A stretch of DNA of 64,000 nucleotides from Bryobacterales bacterium (GTDB taxonomy: Bacteria; Acidobacteriota; Terriglobia; Bryobacterales; Bryobacteraceae), in NCBI GenBank assembly GCA_016716385.1, contig JADJWL010000002.1:186001-250000 (forward strand), given 5' to 3'. Below the pieces are notes generated by a model that worked only from the letters and a program-made list of their open reading frames with translations, was not told the DNA's origin and searched no databases. The stretch's first letter is position 1. The number at the start of each line of letters is the position of its first letter. The position numbers were made by a program, and so were the translations under genes. Below, piece after piece: positions 1 through 7,607 of this stretch.

Positions 1-449
1 ATGATCATGAGGAACATGAAGGTCAGTACGACTTCAGCCACCAGCGCCGCCATCATGGAATACCCACCCGGCGAATGTTCTCCGAAGCCGTTCGACGCGA
101 GGCCGCCAGCGAGGCTGAAGCCCGCCTTTCCGCTCGCAATCACGTACAGCACAGCGGCCCCAATGATGCCGCCGACCACCTGAGCGCCGACGTACGCCGG
201 CAGTTCCTTGCCGGGAAAGCGTCCAGCCGCGACCAAACCCACCGAAACCGCGGGATTCAGGTGGCAGCCCGAGATATGACCAATGGCATATGCCATCGTC
301 AGGACTGTGAGGCCGAAAGCAAGGGAAACCCCTAGCAGGCCGATTCCCACATCAGGAAACGCGGCAGCCAGAACCGCGCTTCCGCAGCCTCCGAAAACGA
401 GCCAAAATGTGCCCAGGCACTCCGCCAGGGCTCTCTGTGTCAGTGGCAT
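1..449 (-). CDS. aqpZ: Aquaporin Z (partial, C-terminus beyond the left edge)
   Basis: Membrane water channel of the MIP family. Reading the minus strand from the ATG at 449 gives 149 residues before the window edge. They begin MPLTQRALAECLGTFWLVFG and contain GGCGSAVLAA, AFGLTVLTMA, GHISGCHLNPAVS (first NPA box at residues 65-67), IASGKAGF and GEHSPGGYSM, which follow E. coli AqpZ almost block by block. The second NPA box lies outside the window. The gene diverges from the aldehyde dehydrogenase across about 107 bp. The start is fixed by the family's usual short N-terminus. The family call is secure; water over glycerol selectivity is inferred from the AqpZ-type sequence. Confidence 0.95.
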   Translation of the reverse strand, partial: MPLTQRALAECLGTFWLVFGGCGSAVLAAAFPDVGIGLLGVSLAFGLTVLTMAYAIGHISGCHLNPAVSVGLVAAGRFPGKELPAYVGAQVVGGIIGAAVLYVIASGKAGFSLAGGLASNGFGEHSPGGYSMMAALVAEVVLTFMFLMI

Positions 450-556
450 GTCGTGAAGAACTCCACACGTATTGAACTACAGAAATCACCTTATGACAAG
501 AGAAAAGACGGGGACAGCCGGTCCAGGGTGTTTCAGTATGATGAGAGGGGATCGAA

Positions 557-1978
557 ATGGACTATCCAATGCATATCGGCGGGACTCGCGTGACGACCTC
601 CCAGCCCCGTCCGGTGGAGTTGCCCTACGACGGGAGCGAGGTCGCCATTGTCTATCAAGCCTCAACCGAGCATATCGACGCGGCGATCGCCGCCGCGGTG
701 GCGGCGGCGCCCGTGATGGGCGAACTCACGCTCGACGAGCGGTCTGTGATTCTCCGCAAGGCGCACCAGAAACTCCTGGAGCGGCGGGAGGAGATGGCGC
801 GTGCGGTGGCGTCGGAATGCGGCAAGCCGATCCGCGAGGCACGCCTGGAGACGGAACGCGCCGCCGCAACGCTGTTGTTCTCGTCTGAGGAGGCGCACCG
901 GCTCCGGGGGGAAGTGGTGCCGATGGATGCCTCACCGGCGGGAAAAGGCCGCTGGGCCATGACGATCCGGGAGCCTTTGGGCGTCATCGCCGCGATCACC
1001 CCGTTCAATTTCCCGCTCAACCTGGCAATGCACAAGATCGGGCCCGCCATCGCCGCAGGCAACGCCGTCGTCCACAAACCCGCCTCGACCACCCCGTTGA
1101 GCGGCATCCTGATGGCGGAGATCTTCGCCGATTGCGGCCTGCCGCCGGGGGCGCTGAACGTCATCACGGGCTCGGGAGGCGTCGTGGGCGACCGGCTGGT
1201 CTTCGACCCGCGCGTGGCGATGGTGACGTTTACAGGCAGTGTCGAGGTAGGCTTGCGTATCCGGAACCTGGCTGGAATGAAGCGGGTGACGCTGGAACTC
1301 GGATCGAACTCGGCGGTGATCATTGAGGCGGATGCCGATCTCGAGGAAGCCGCGCAGCGGACGGTCGCCGGTGGATTTGCCCATTCCGGACAGGTCTGTA
1401 TCTCGGTTCAGCGCGTCTACGTGCAGAAGTCGGTGCGAGAGGCGTTCGTGGAGCGCTGCGTCGACCTGGCGCGGAAATTGACGATCGGCCACCCGCTCGA
1501 GGCCGGCACCGAGATCAGTTCCCTGATTACGGTGGGCGAAGCCGAGCGCGTCGAGAGTTGGATCGGCGAGGCGGTTGGAGCCGGAGCGAAGCTGGTGACG
1601 GGGGGCACGCGACGCCGCGCGACGATCGAGCCCGCGATCCTCACCGACGTTCCGCCGCACGTGAGCCTCAACTGCAAAGAGGCCTTCGGTCCGGTCATCG
1701 GCATCAACGGATATGAGACGCTGGACGAAGCCATCGGCCTGGTCAACGCCTCGGAGTACGGGCTGCAGGCGGGCATCTACACGCGGGACATCGGCAAGGC
1801 GTTTCACGCGGCGCGCCGGGTCCACGTAGGCGGGTTCCTGATTAACGAAGTGCCCCAATACCGGGTGGACCAGATGCCGTACGGCGGGGTCAAGCTCTCG
1901 GGGACAGGCCGGGAGGGACCGAAGTACGCGGTGGAAGAGATGACCGAGCCGAAACTGGTGTGCTGGAAGGTTTCCTAA
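557..1978 (+). CDS. NAD(P)-dependent aldehyde dehydrogenase
   Basis: 473-residue soluble enzyme of the ALDH superfamily, oxidising an aldehyde to an acid with NAD(P)+. Visible landmarks are the PFNFPLNL segment and HKPA loop of the cofactor site, FTGSVEVG, the general base Glu247 in LELGSNSAV, and the catalytic Cys281 in HSGQVCISVQRVY. Length is normal. The ATG at 557 is preceded by GAGAGGGG about six bases upstream. It looks closest to the branch holding non-phosphorylating glyceraldehyde-3-phosphate, lactaldehyde and succinate-semialdehyde dehydrogenases, but the substrate cannot be read from sequence. Neighbours (an aquaporin, divergent, and a sigma factor downstream) do not help. Confidence 0.93.
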   Translation: MDYPMHIGGTRVTTSQPRPVELPYDGSEVAIVYQASTEHIDAAIAAAVAAAPVMGELTLDERSVILRKAHQKLLERREEMARAVASECGKPIREARLETERAAATLLFSSEEAHRLRGEVVPMDASPAGKGRWAMTIREPLGVIAAITPFNFPLNLAMHKIGPAIAAGNAVVHKPASTTPLSGILMAEIFADCGLPPGALNVITGSGGVVGDRLVFDPRVAMVTFTGSVEVGLRIRNLAGMKRVTLELGSNSAVIIEADADLEEAAQRTVAGGFAHSGQVCISVQRVYVQKSVREAFVERCVDLARKLTIGHPLEAGTEISSLITVGEAERVESWIGEAVGAGAKLVTGGTRRRATIEPAILTDVPPHVSLNCKEAFGPVIGINGYETLDEAIGLVNASEYGLQAGIYTRDIGKAFHAARRVHVGGFLINEVPQYRVDQMPYGGVKLSGTGREGPKYAVEEMTEPKLVCWKVS

Positions 1979-2017
1979 CCCTTTTCCCCGCCGCCCGTCT
2001 ATTGCCGTGGCGAGAGT

Positions 2018-2635
2018 ATGGCCCAAGAGGCGGCTGCGGTGATTCCAGCCAGATTGGCGCCGCGAGTGGACGAACACGAACTGATCCGCGCGGTCCAGCG
2101 CGGTGACCAGAATGCTTTCGAGGCATTGGTGCGGAGCTATGACCAGAACGTCCTGGGCATGGCATTCAATCTGCTGCGCTGCGAGGAGGATGCCCGGGAC
2201 GTCTACCAGGAAGCGTTCCTCCGCGTGTACAGACACATCCATTCGTTCCGGTTCGATTGCAGCTTCCATACCTGGCTCTACCGGATCGTGACCAATCTCT
2301 GCCTCGATTGCCTGCGGAAACGGAAGATCCGCAAGGAAGAACCGGCGGTGGTGGAAACGGCGGAGGGACCGCTCGACCGGACGTACTCGGTGGAGGAGGA
2401 GCGGGCGGCCGCGGATCCGGAGCGGAATCTGTGTAACGCGCAACTGGCGGGCCGCATCCACCTGGCCCTGGCCGCGCTCACGCCCCGGGAGCGCACCGTG
2501 TTCGAACTGCGCCATTATCAGGGGCTGCGGCTGAAGGCGATCGGGGAGATGTTGAATACGAGCGAAGAAGCAGCGAAGAACTGCCTCTTCCGCGCAACCC
2601 AGAAGATGCGCACCGTGCTGGGAGATTTCTCATGA
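2018..2635 (+). CDS. ECF-type RNA polymerase sigma factor (RpoE-like)
   Basis: 205-residue sigma-70 family factor with only regions 2 and 4. Region 2 (about residues 28-110) contains FEALVRSYDQNV, DARDVYQEAFLRVYRH and FHTWLYRIVTNLCLDCLRK. Region 4 (about 145-200) has LTPRERTVFELRHYQGLRLK and a helix-turn-helix ending in NCLFRATQKMR. The linker is somewhat long and acidic. The gene overlaps the zinc-finger anti-sigma gene by the ATGA at 2632-2635, the usual sigma/anti-sigma arrangement, so its activity is probably set by sequestration at the membrane. The signal and regulon are unknown; the PDZ protein downstream may be part of signal sensing. Confidence 0.93.
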   Translation: MAQEAAAVIPARLAPRVDEHELIRAVQRGDQNAFEALVRSYDQNVLGMAFNLLRCEEDARDVYQEAFLRVYRHIHSFRFDCSFHTWLYRIVTNLCLDCLRKRKIRKEEPAVVETAEGPLDRTYSVEEERAAADPERNLCNAQLAGRIHLALAALTPRERTVFELRHYQGLRLKAIGEMLNTSEEAAKNCLFRATQKMRTVLGDFS

Positions 2636-3525
2636 ACTGCACCGAGGTTCTCGACGCGCTGGCGCTCTACCTGTACGGGGAACTGCCTCCCCGGGCGGAG
2701 GAAGAGGTGGAAGCGCATCTGCACGGCTGTCCAGCCTGCCGGGATGCGCTCGACGCGCAGCAGCGGCTGCACCACGCGTTCGACCGGGCCCGCGCGGTAC
2801 CGCGGCCAGACCTGGTTGCCGAATGCCGTGGCGAACTGTTTCGGCGAACGGCCGCGCGGCCGGGTTGGCGGCAGCGGCTCGCCCGCGCCTGGGACCTGAC
2901 GCGGGTGCGGTGGGTGCTGCGTCCGGCGGGCGCGTTGGCGCTGGTGGCGGTGGGATTTCTCTCCGCGCGCCTCCCCCTCCGGGATTCCGGTCTGCTGCGC
3001 GCCCCGGCGGAACCGCCGGTGGCCACCGTACGCTGGGTGGAGCCGGATCCGTCGGGTGGCGTGCGGATTGCCCTGGACGAGACACGCCGCCGGGTGATCC
3101 GCGGCTCTCTCGAGGACCGGCTGATCGAAAAGCTGCTCCTTGAGGCGGCGCGCGACCAGGCCAACGCGGGACTGCGCGTCGAATCGATCGATCTGCTGAA
3201 GGACCGCTCCGGCAACGACGACGTGCGGCAGGCTCTGCTCCAGGCGGCCACGCACGACCGAAACCCGGGCGTCCGTCTCAAGGCGCTGGAAGGGTTGAAG
3301 GGTATGGCTTCGCACCCGGAAGTCCGGGCGGCGCTGCCGGGAATTCTGGAGCGGGACGACAACGAAAACGTACGCATTCTCGCCATCGACATGCTCGTGC
3401 AGAATCGCGATGAGCAGATCGTCGGCCTGTTGCAGGGGTTGGTCGGCCAGGAAGAAAACAGCTACGTCCGGATGCGCGTGAGAAGCGTTCTCGAAGAGAT
3501 GAAGGCTTCGGTGGGCACGTTCTGA
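2632..3525 (+). CDS. Membrane anti-sigma factor with zf-HC2 domain and HEAT-like repeats
   Basis: 297 residues. The N-terminus carries a zinc anti-sigma signature: Cys3, then His29-x3-Cys33-x2-Cys36 in EAHLHGCPACRDA. One hydrophobic segment near residues 97-120 (RPAGALALVAVGFLSARLPL) should span the membrane. The extracytoplasmic part ends in roughly 130 residues of helical HEAT-like repeats (for example LRVESIDLLKDRSGNDDVRQ, VRLKALEGLKGMASHPEVRA, VRILAIDMLVQNRDEQIVGL). The sensor domain of classical RseA-like proteins is thus replaced by a repeat scaffold suited to protein binding. Translationally coupled to the sigma gene. The anti-sigma role is inferred from domain and position. Confidence 0.88.
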   Translation: MNCTEVLDALALYLYGELPPRAEEEVEAHLHGCPACRDALDAQQRLHHAFDRARAVPRPDLVAECRGELFRRTAARPGWRQRLARAWDLTRVRWVLRPAGALALVAVGFLSARLPLRDSGLLRAPAEPPVATVRWVEPDPSGGVRIALDETRRRVIRGSLEDRLIEKLLLEAARDQANAGLRVESIDLLKDRSGNDDVRQALLQAATHDRNPGVRLKALEGLKGMASHPEVRAALPGILERDDNENVRILAIDMLVQNRDEQIVGLLQGLVGQEENSYVRMRVRSVLEEMKASVGTF

Positions 3526-3594
3526 GCGAAGCCGGCGGGGGTGACGAAGCGACGCCCGCGCCGTCCAATCTGAGGAAAGGAAGGAGTGCTGATC

Positions 3595-4416
3595 ATGCGG
3601 TCCGGAATTGGCTTTCTCACGGCGGCGGCTGTCCTGGGGATGGGGCAGTCGTGGGCGCTGCTGGTGCCTCAGGACCCGGTGCCACAGGAGGCGACGGTGC
3701 GCAGCGCGCACGTCTCCATGGAGCGGTCGGGCGGCTACCTGGGCGTGGGAGTCGCGGAATTGAGCGCCGAACGGGCGAAAGAACTGAAATTGCCCGAGGA
3801 GCGCGGCGTCGAGATCAAGCACGTCGCGCTGGAGAGTCCGGCCGCCGCCGCCGGAATCGAAGCAGCGGATGTCGTCCTCGAATACAACGGCCAGCGGGTG
3901 GAAGGCCTGGAACAATTCATGCGCCTCGTGCGGGAGACTCCCGCCGGGCGCCAGGTGCGCCTGTCGCTGTGGCGGGCGGGGGCGCCGGCGACGGCGACGC
4001 CGCGGCTCGGGGAACGGCCGTCGCGCCGGTTCGTGGTGAACGGCAAAGAGATTGAGATCCCGGAGATCCGGATTCCCGAGATCCGGATACCGGACTTGCC
4101 GAGGCCGCTGATGTCCTGGCAATCCGCCAGCCTGGGGATTGAGAGCGAATCGCTCGGACCGCAACTGGCCGAGTATTTCGGGGTCAAGGAAGGCATCCTG
4201 GTGCGCTCGGTCGAACCCGGGTCGGCTGCATCTCAAGCGGGCCTGAAGGCGGGCGACGTGATTGTGGAAGTCAACGGCCGGAAGGTTGCCGCTCCCAAGG
4301 AAATCGCGCCGGTCCTGCGATCTGCCGGACGGCAGGGAACCGTGGCCTTCAAGATTGTGCGGGAACGGCGGCAATCGACGCTGACCGTGACCCTTCCACA
4401 GCGGGAAGAACGGTAG
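3595..4416 (+). CDS. Exported protein with two PDZ domains
   Basis: 273 residues from the ATG at 3595, which has AAGGAG eight bases upstream; the in-frame GTG at 3586 overlaps that site and is unlikely. A signal peptide (MRSGIGFLTAAAVLGMGQSW) is followed by PDZ 1 at about 45-130 (GGYLGVGVAEL, AAAAGIEAADVVLEYNGQRV) and PDZ 2 at about 175-268 (SAASQAGLKAGDVIVEVNGR). They are joined by a linker with the short tandem EIRIPEIRIP. There is no trypsin-like protease domain, so this is a PDZ-only protein and not a complete DegP/HtrA. Following the sigma/anti-sigma pair, it may bind misfolded or C-terminal peptides and feed the same response. That role is inference. Confidence 0.85.
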   Translation: MRSGIGFLTAAAVLGMGQSWALLVPQDPVPQEATVRSAHVSMERSGGYLGVGVAELSAERAKELKLPEERGVEIKHVALESPAAAAGIEAADVVLEYNGQRVEGLEQFMRLVRETPAGRQVRLSLWRAGAPATATPRLGERPSRRFVVNGKEIEIPEIRIPEIRIPDLPRPLMSWQSASLGIESESLGPQLAEYFGVKEGILVRSVEPGSAASQAGLKAGDVIVEVNGRKVAAPKEIAPVLRSAGRQGTVAFKIVRERRQSTLTVTLPQREER

Positions 4417-4425
4417 GTCCGCGCG

Positions 4426-4821
4426 TCACAACTGCGACAGGACGATCTTCTGCACCGTCCGCAGCAACCGCACTTCATGCAGCGGAATGGCCAAGGCTGC
4501 GGCAACCTGTTCGGGGCCGGCGCCGCGGCGGAGCATCTCCAGCGCCTGGCCGCGGGTCTGCGGCGTGATTCCCTGCCGCGTGGAAGCGGGCGCGGCAGTG
4601 AGCATCTGCGCAACTTCTTCGACTTCCGCGAGACGCTGATCGAGGTGTTCCCGGTGGCGGGTCCATTCCCGACTGATTTCCGCGGCGTGGCGGCTCAGGT
4701 GCGCCTCGAACCGGCGCGCCCAGCGGCGGATGCGCAGGTAGAGCAGGAAGGTCGCCGACAGGCAGGCGACGCTGCCCAGGGTCAGGACGATCTGTGCTGT
4801 CAACCACTCCATTTCCCGCAT
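4426..4821 (-). CDS. Small membrane-anchored coiled-coil protein at the end of the flagellar operon
   Basis: 131 residues from the ATG at 4821; an upstream TTG at 4830 would overlap the previous stop. An N-terminal transmembrane helix (TAQIVLTLGSVACLSATFLL) is followed by a basic stretch, a predicted coiled coil (HLSRHAAEISREWTRHREHL onward) and a C-terminal helical segment resembling a helix-turn-helix (ALEMLRRGAGPEQVAAALAI). The layout resembles the DUF2802 proteins found near flagellar genes, but I cannot confirm the family. It is translationally coupled to the fliN/fliY-like gene and is the last gene of the minus-strand flagellar arm. Function unknown. Confidence 0.75.
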   Translation of the reverse strand: MREMEWLTAQIVLTLGSVACLSATFLLYLRIRRWARRFEAHLSRHAAEISREWTRHREHLDQRLAEVEEVAQMLTAAPASTRQGITPQTRGQALEMLRRGAGPEQVAAALAIPLHEVRLLRTVQKIVLSQL

Positions 4822-4826
4822 GGTCC

Positions 4827-5648
4827 TCAATGCAGGGTGCGCAGCCTCTCCTCGCGGCTGACGACCTGCTGGATCCGGACTCCGTAGTTGCCGTCGACGA
4901 CGACGACCTCGCCGCGGGCGATCACACAGTTGTTCACGATGATCTCCACTGGTTCGCTCACCGCCCTGTTGAGTTCGACAATCGAGCCGGAGTTCAGCTT
5001 CAACACGTCCCGCAGCGGGAGTTGCGCCCGGCCGAAGGAGACGCTGACAGGCAGTTCGACATCGAGCAGGAGGTCGAGAGTTTTCGAGTCCGGCGCCGGG
5101 CCGGGAGCCGCCGGGGAGGCGGCGGGGGCCGTTTCGGGCTCCTGCCGCGCGGCGGCGGGCAGTGCGCCGGCCAACGCGTCGACCAGTGCGGCGTTGGGAG
5201 CCAGCAGGATCTGGATTTCCTGATCTCCCATCAGGAACCCGATCCCGGCCGCCACCGGTCCGTCCGGCGGCTGCGCGGCAACGGGTGGGCGGGAAAGAAC
5301 CTCACGTTCCAGCCGGCCGGTCAGCGTCTGGCTGACGGCGCCGGCCGCTTGCCCGGCGATCTCGGTGGCAGTTCCCTCAGCGTCTTCCCGGCTCACCTCG
5401 GTCAGCCCGGCCGCTTCCAGGGCGCCGCGCCCGAGCGCGAACCAGTCTTCGGGAGAGGCGCCGAGCAGGACACCCGCACCCGGAGCGGCGTCAAGCGCGA
5501 TGAAGTGCCAGAGGCGCGCCTCGTCCGAATCGGGGGCGGGGTCGGTCACCCGCGGCTCCGGCCGCACTTCCGTCATCGATGCGATCACGTCGGCGAGACG
5601 GCGGCTCCATTCTTCGAGCAGCCATGTCCGAAGCTCAGCCCGATCCAC
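4827..5648 (-). CDS. Flagellar motor switch protein, FliN/FliY-like
   Basis: 273 residues from a GTG at 5648 preceded by GGAGG. The C-terminal 80 residues are a SpoA/FliN domain (LLLDVELPVSVSFGRAQLPL, LNSGSIVELNRAVSEPVEII, GEVVVVDGNYGVRI). The first 170 residues contain a CheC-like helix (ATEIAGQAAGAVSQTLTGRL) and an Ala/Pro-rich linker, so the architecture is closer to FliY than to plain FliN. A separate short FliN is encoded at 12825-13073 and no FliM is present, so this protein may supply part of the missing FliM function in the C-ring. It lies four bases after fliA. Confidence 0.87.
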   Translation of the reverse strand: MDRAELRTWLLEEWSRRLADVIASMTEVRPEPRVTDPAPDSDEARLWHFIALDAAPGAGVLLGASPEDWFALGRGALEAAGLTEVSREDAEGTATEIAGQAAGAVSQTLTGRLEREVLSRPPVAAQPPDGPVAAGIGFLMGDQEIQILLAPNAALVDALAGALPAAARQEPETAPAASPAAPGPAPDSKTLDLLLDVELPVSVSFGRAQLPLRDVLKLNSGSIVELNRAVSEPVEIIVNNCVIARGEVVVVDGNYGVRIQQVVSREERLRTLH

Positions 5649-5652
5649 CCGC

Positions 5653-6408
5653 CTACCTCCGCTCGGTACGGCGGCCCGGCCACCGCCGCTCGAGATACGT
5701 TCGCAGGCGCAGGATGGCCTGGGATTTCAACTGCGAGACGCGCGATTCGTGAAGGTCCATGACTTGGGCGATCTCCCGGAGCGTCAGCTCTTCGTGGTAG
5801 TACAGGCCGAGGACCGTGCGCTCCACCTGCGGCATCTTCTCGATCGCCGAGGCCAGCAACCGCTCGAGTTCGTTCCGTTCCAGGATCTCCGAAGGCCAGT
5901 CCTCCTCGCGATCGGAGAGGAACTGGAGCAGGTCGCGGCCGTCCTCTTCGCCGGAGGCATATTCCAGGCTGCCGATGTTCACTCCGCGGACCTCGACCAG
6001 CCAGCGATGGTATTCCTCGAGGCTAATCGCCAACTCGTCGGCGATTTCCTGTTCGGCGGGCGCTCTCTGGAGGCGCTGCTCGGCGGAAGCGATGGCGGCC
6101 TCGATCAGCTTCGCCTTCTTCCGCTTCTGCCGCGGCGCCCAGTCGAGATCCCGCAGGCTGTCGAGGATCGCCCCGCGGATCTTGTACTCCGCGTAGGTCT
6201 TGAGCTTGACGTTCTGCTCGGGATCGAAATTGTCGATCGCCGTGATCAGGCCGACCACCCCGGTCGAGACCAAGTCCTCCAGGCTGACACTGTCCGGCAA
6301 CTTTTCATGGATCCGGCGCGCGATCAGGCGTACCTGCGGGAGGTTCTCCAGGATCAGCCGATCCCGTTCCTCCCGCGGCACCTCATGGCCGGTCTGATAC
6401 GTCCGCAT
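5653..6408 (-). CDS. fliA: Flagellar sigma-28 factor FliA
   Basis: 251 residues of the FliA/WhiG family, directing late flagellar gene transcription. Region 2 has LPQVRLIARRIHEKLPDSVS, LEDLVSTGVVGLITAIDNFD and YAEYKIRGAILDSLRDLDWA. Region 3 has KAKLIEAAIASAEQRL and EIADELAISLEEYHRW. Region 4 has MPQVERTVLGLYYHEELTLR and ESRVSQLKSQAILRLR. The ATG at 6408 follows GGGAG by five bases. It sits between flhF and the fliN/fliY-like gene, and its likely antagonist FlgM is encoded at 21497, inside the same island. The flhG gene commonly found between flhF and fliA is absent here. Confidence 0.96.
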   Translation of the reverse strand: MRTYQTGHEVPREERDRLILENLPQVRLIARRIHEKLPDSVSLEDLVSTGVVGLITAIDNFDPEQNVKLKTYAEYKIRGAILDSLRDLDWAPRQKRKKAKLIEAAIASAEQRLQRAPAEQEIADELAISLEEYHRWLVEVRGVNIGSLEYASGEEDGRDLLQFLSDREEDWPSEILERNELERLLASAIEKMPQVERTVLGLYYHEELTLREIAQVMDLHESRVSQLKSQAILRLRTYLERRWPGRRTERR

Positions 6409-6432
6409 AGGTCTCCCTGGCGCCGTCGAGGA

Positions 6433-7581
6433 TTAAGGCGCCACCGCCCGGTACTCGCTTCCCCAGCCTCCCGCAGCCGCCGCCCCGGCGGGGATTTCCT
6501 CTTCGAGCGAGCCGCTCAGCACCAGATCGAGAACGCGGGCCTTGGCGGCGGGTTCGAAATCGCCCGGGACTCTCTGTCCGGTGGAGAGGAAGGAGATCGG
6601 CAGATTCAGCCGCACCGCTTCGTTGACGATGGTGCCGTAGCTCGAAGTTTCATCGAGCCGGGTAAACAGCAGCCGGGACGGCGCAAAGCAGAGGTAACGG
6701 TCGGCCACACGCATTAGATCGGACGGTTTCATCGCGCACGATAGGACGAGGTGAGTCTCGACTCCGGCAAGCGCCGCCAGAGCCTCCGCGACAGGGGCGG
6801 CGCGTTCCCAATCGCCGGGGCCAAAGCCGGGCGTATCGAGAAGAATCAGTTGCTTCCGTGAGTATTCGGCGATCGCGTCGGCGAGCGCGCCGGGGTCGTC
6901 CACCGAGTCGTGGGCGACACCGAGGATCGTCGCGTAGGAACGCAGGGGCTCGCCCGCGGCGACCCGGTCGCAATCGAGCGACAGAATCTGGGTCGTACGG
7001 CGCCGCACCAGCCCGTGGCGGGTGGCGAGCTTCACCAGAGCCGATGTCCGGCCCACCCCTGGCGGTCCCACCAGTGCGGCAATCCTCGGGCCGGCTTGCC
7101 CCGAGGCGGGCAGATCCAGACCGGGAGCGACCTGGAAGAGCTTTCCCAATTCCTGTTCGAGGATCCGGCGCGTCCGTTCCGGGCTTCCGGAGGCGCCGCC
7201 GGCGTCGACGGCGCGCGCCGCGCGGAGCGCCAGATCGGCCGCCAGCCCGTTGGCGGCGAGTTCCGCGTACACCTCCTCGCCCCAAGCCTCGAGACCGGAG
7301 GGTCTGCTGTCCACACGGGAGAGCGCCAGAGACATGCGGTCCAACTGCCGCCGGATCTCGGCCAGCTCGCCCGCCACGCGGTCGGGCGCGGGCGCGCGAC
7401 GCGGCGCCTCCGGGGGCGCCGCTTCGACGGACGAGGCAAACACGGCTTCGTACGCCCCGAGATGCCTGGACTCAGGCGGCGCCGCACGCGAATGCAACAG
7501 CATCGCCTCGCTGCCCAATTCCTGCCGCGCCTGACGAATCGCCGATTCGACCGTCGCCGCGTAGTACGATTTCACGTGCAT
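6433..7581 (-). CDS. flhF: Flagellar SRP-type GTPase FlhF, with an altered P-loop
   Basis: SRP-GTPase family protein of 382 residues, normally controlling flagellar placement and number. I place the start at ATG 7581 because the protein then opens MHVKSYYAATVESAIRQARQ, the usual FlhF N-terminus, with AAGGAG twelve bases upstream; a GTG at 7611 overlapping the flhA stop would add ten residues. The GTPase domain has LVGPPGVGRTSALVKLATRH, LSLDCDRVAAGEPLRSYATI and LILLDTPGFG. The P-loop lysine of GxxGxGK(S/T) is arginine here (codon CGG), which may weaken nucleotide binding. No FlhG partner is encoded in the window. Confidence 0.9.
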   Translation of the reverse strand: MHVKSYYAATVESAIRQARQELGSEAMLLHSRAAPPESRHLGAYEAVFASSVEAAPPEAPRRAPAPDRVAGELAEIRRQLDRMSLALSRVDSRPSGLEAWGEEVYAELAANGLAADLALRAARAVDAGGASGSPERTRRILEQELGKLFQVAPGLDLPASGQAGPRIAALVGPPGVGRTSALVKLATRHGLVRRRTTQILSLDCDRVAAGEPLRSYATILGVAHDSVDDPGALADAIAEYSRKQLILLDTPGFGPGDWERAAPVAEALAALAGVETHLVLSCAMKPSDLMRVADRYLCFAPSRLLFTRLDETSSYGTIVNEAVRLNLPISFLSTGQRVPGDFEPAAKARVLDLVLSGSLEEEIPAGAAAAGGWGSEYRAVAP

Positions 7582-7607
7582 CGGATCTCGCTGCTCCTTC
7601 CCGCCGT

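Noticed and set aside
932..2515. Long minus-strand frame opposite the aldehyde dehydrogenase and sigma factor.
   Set aside because: Arg/His-rich composition without motifs, no ribosome site, and a well-conserved gene on the other strand.
2518..4374. 618-codon minus-strand frame opposite the anti-sigma and PDZ genes.
   Set aside because: Pure antisense shadow with biased composition; the plus-strand genes are recognisable families with couplings.
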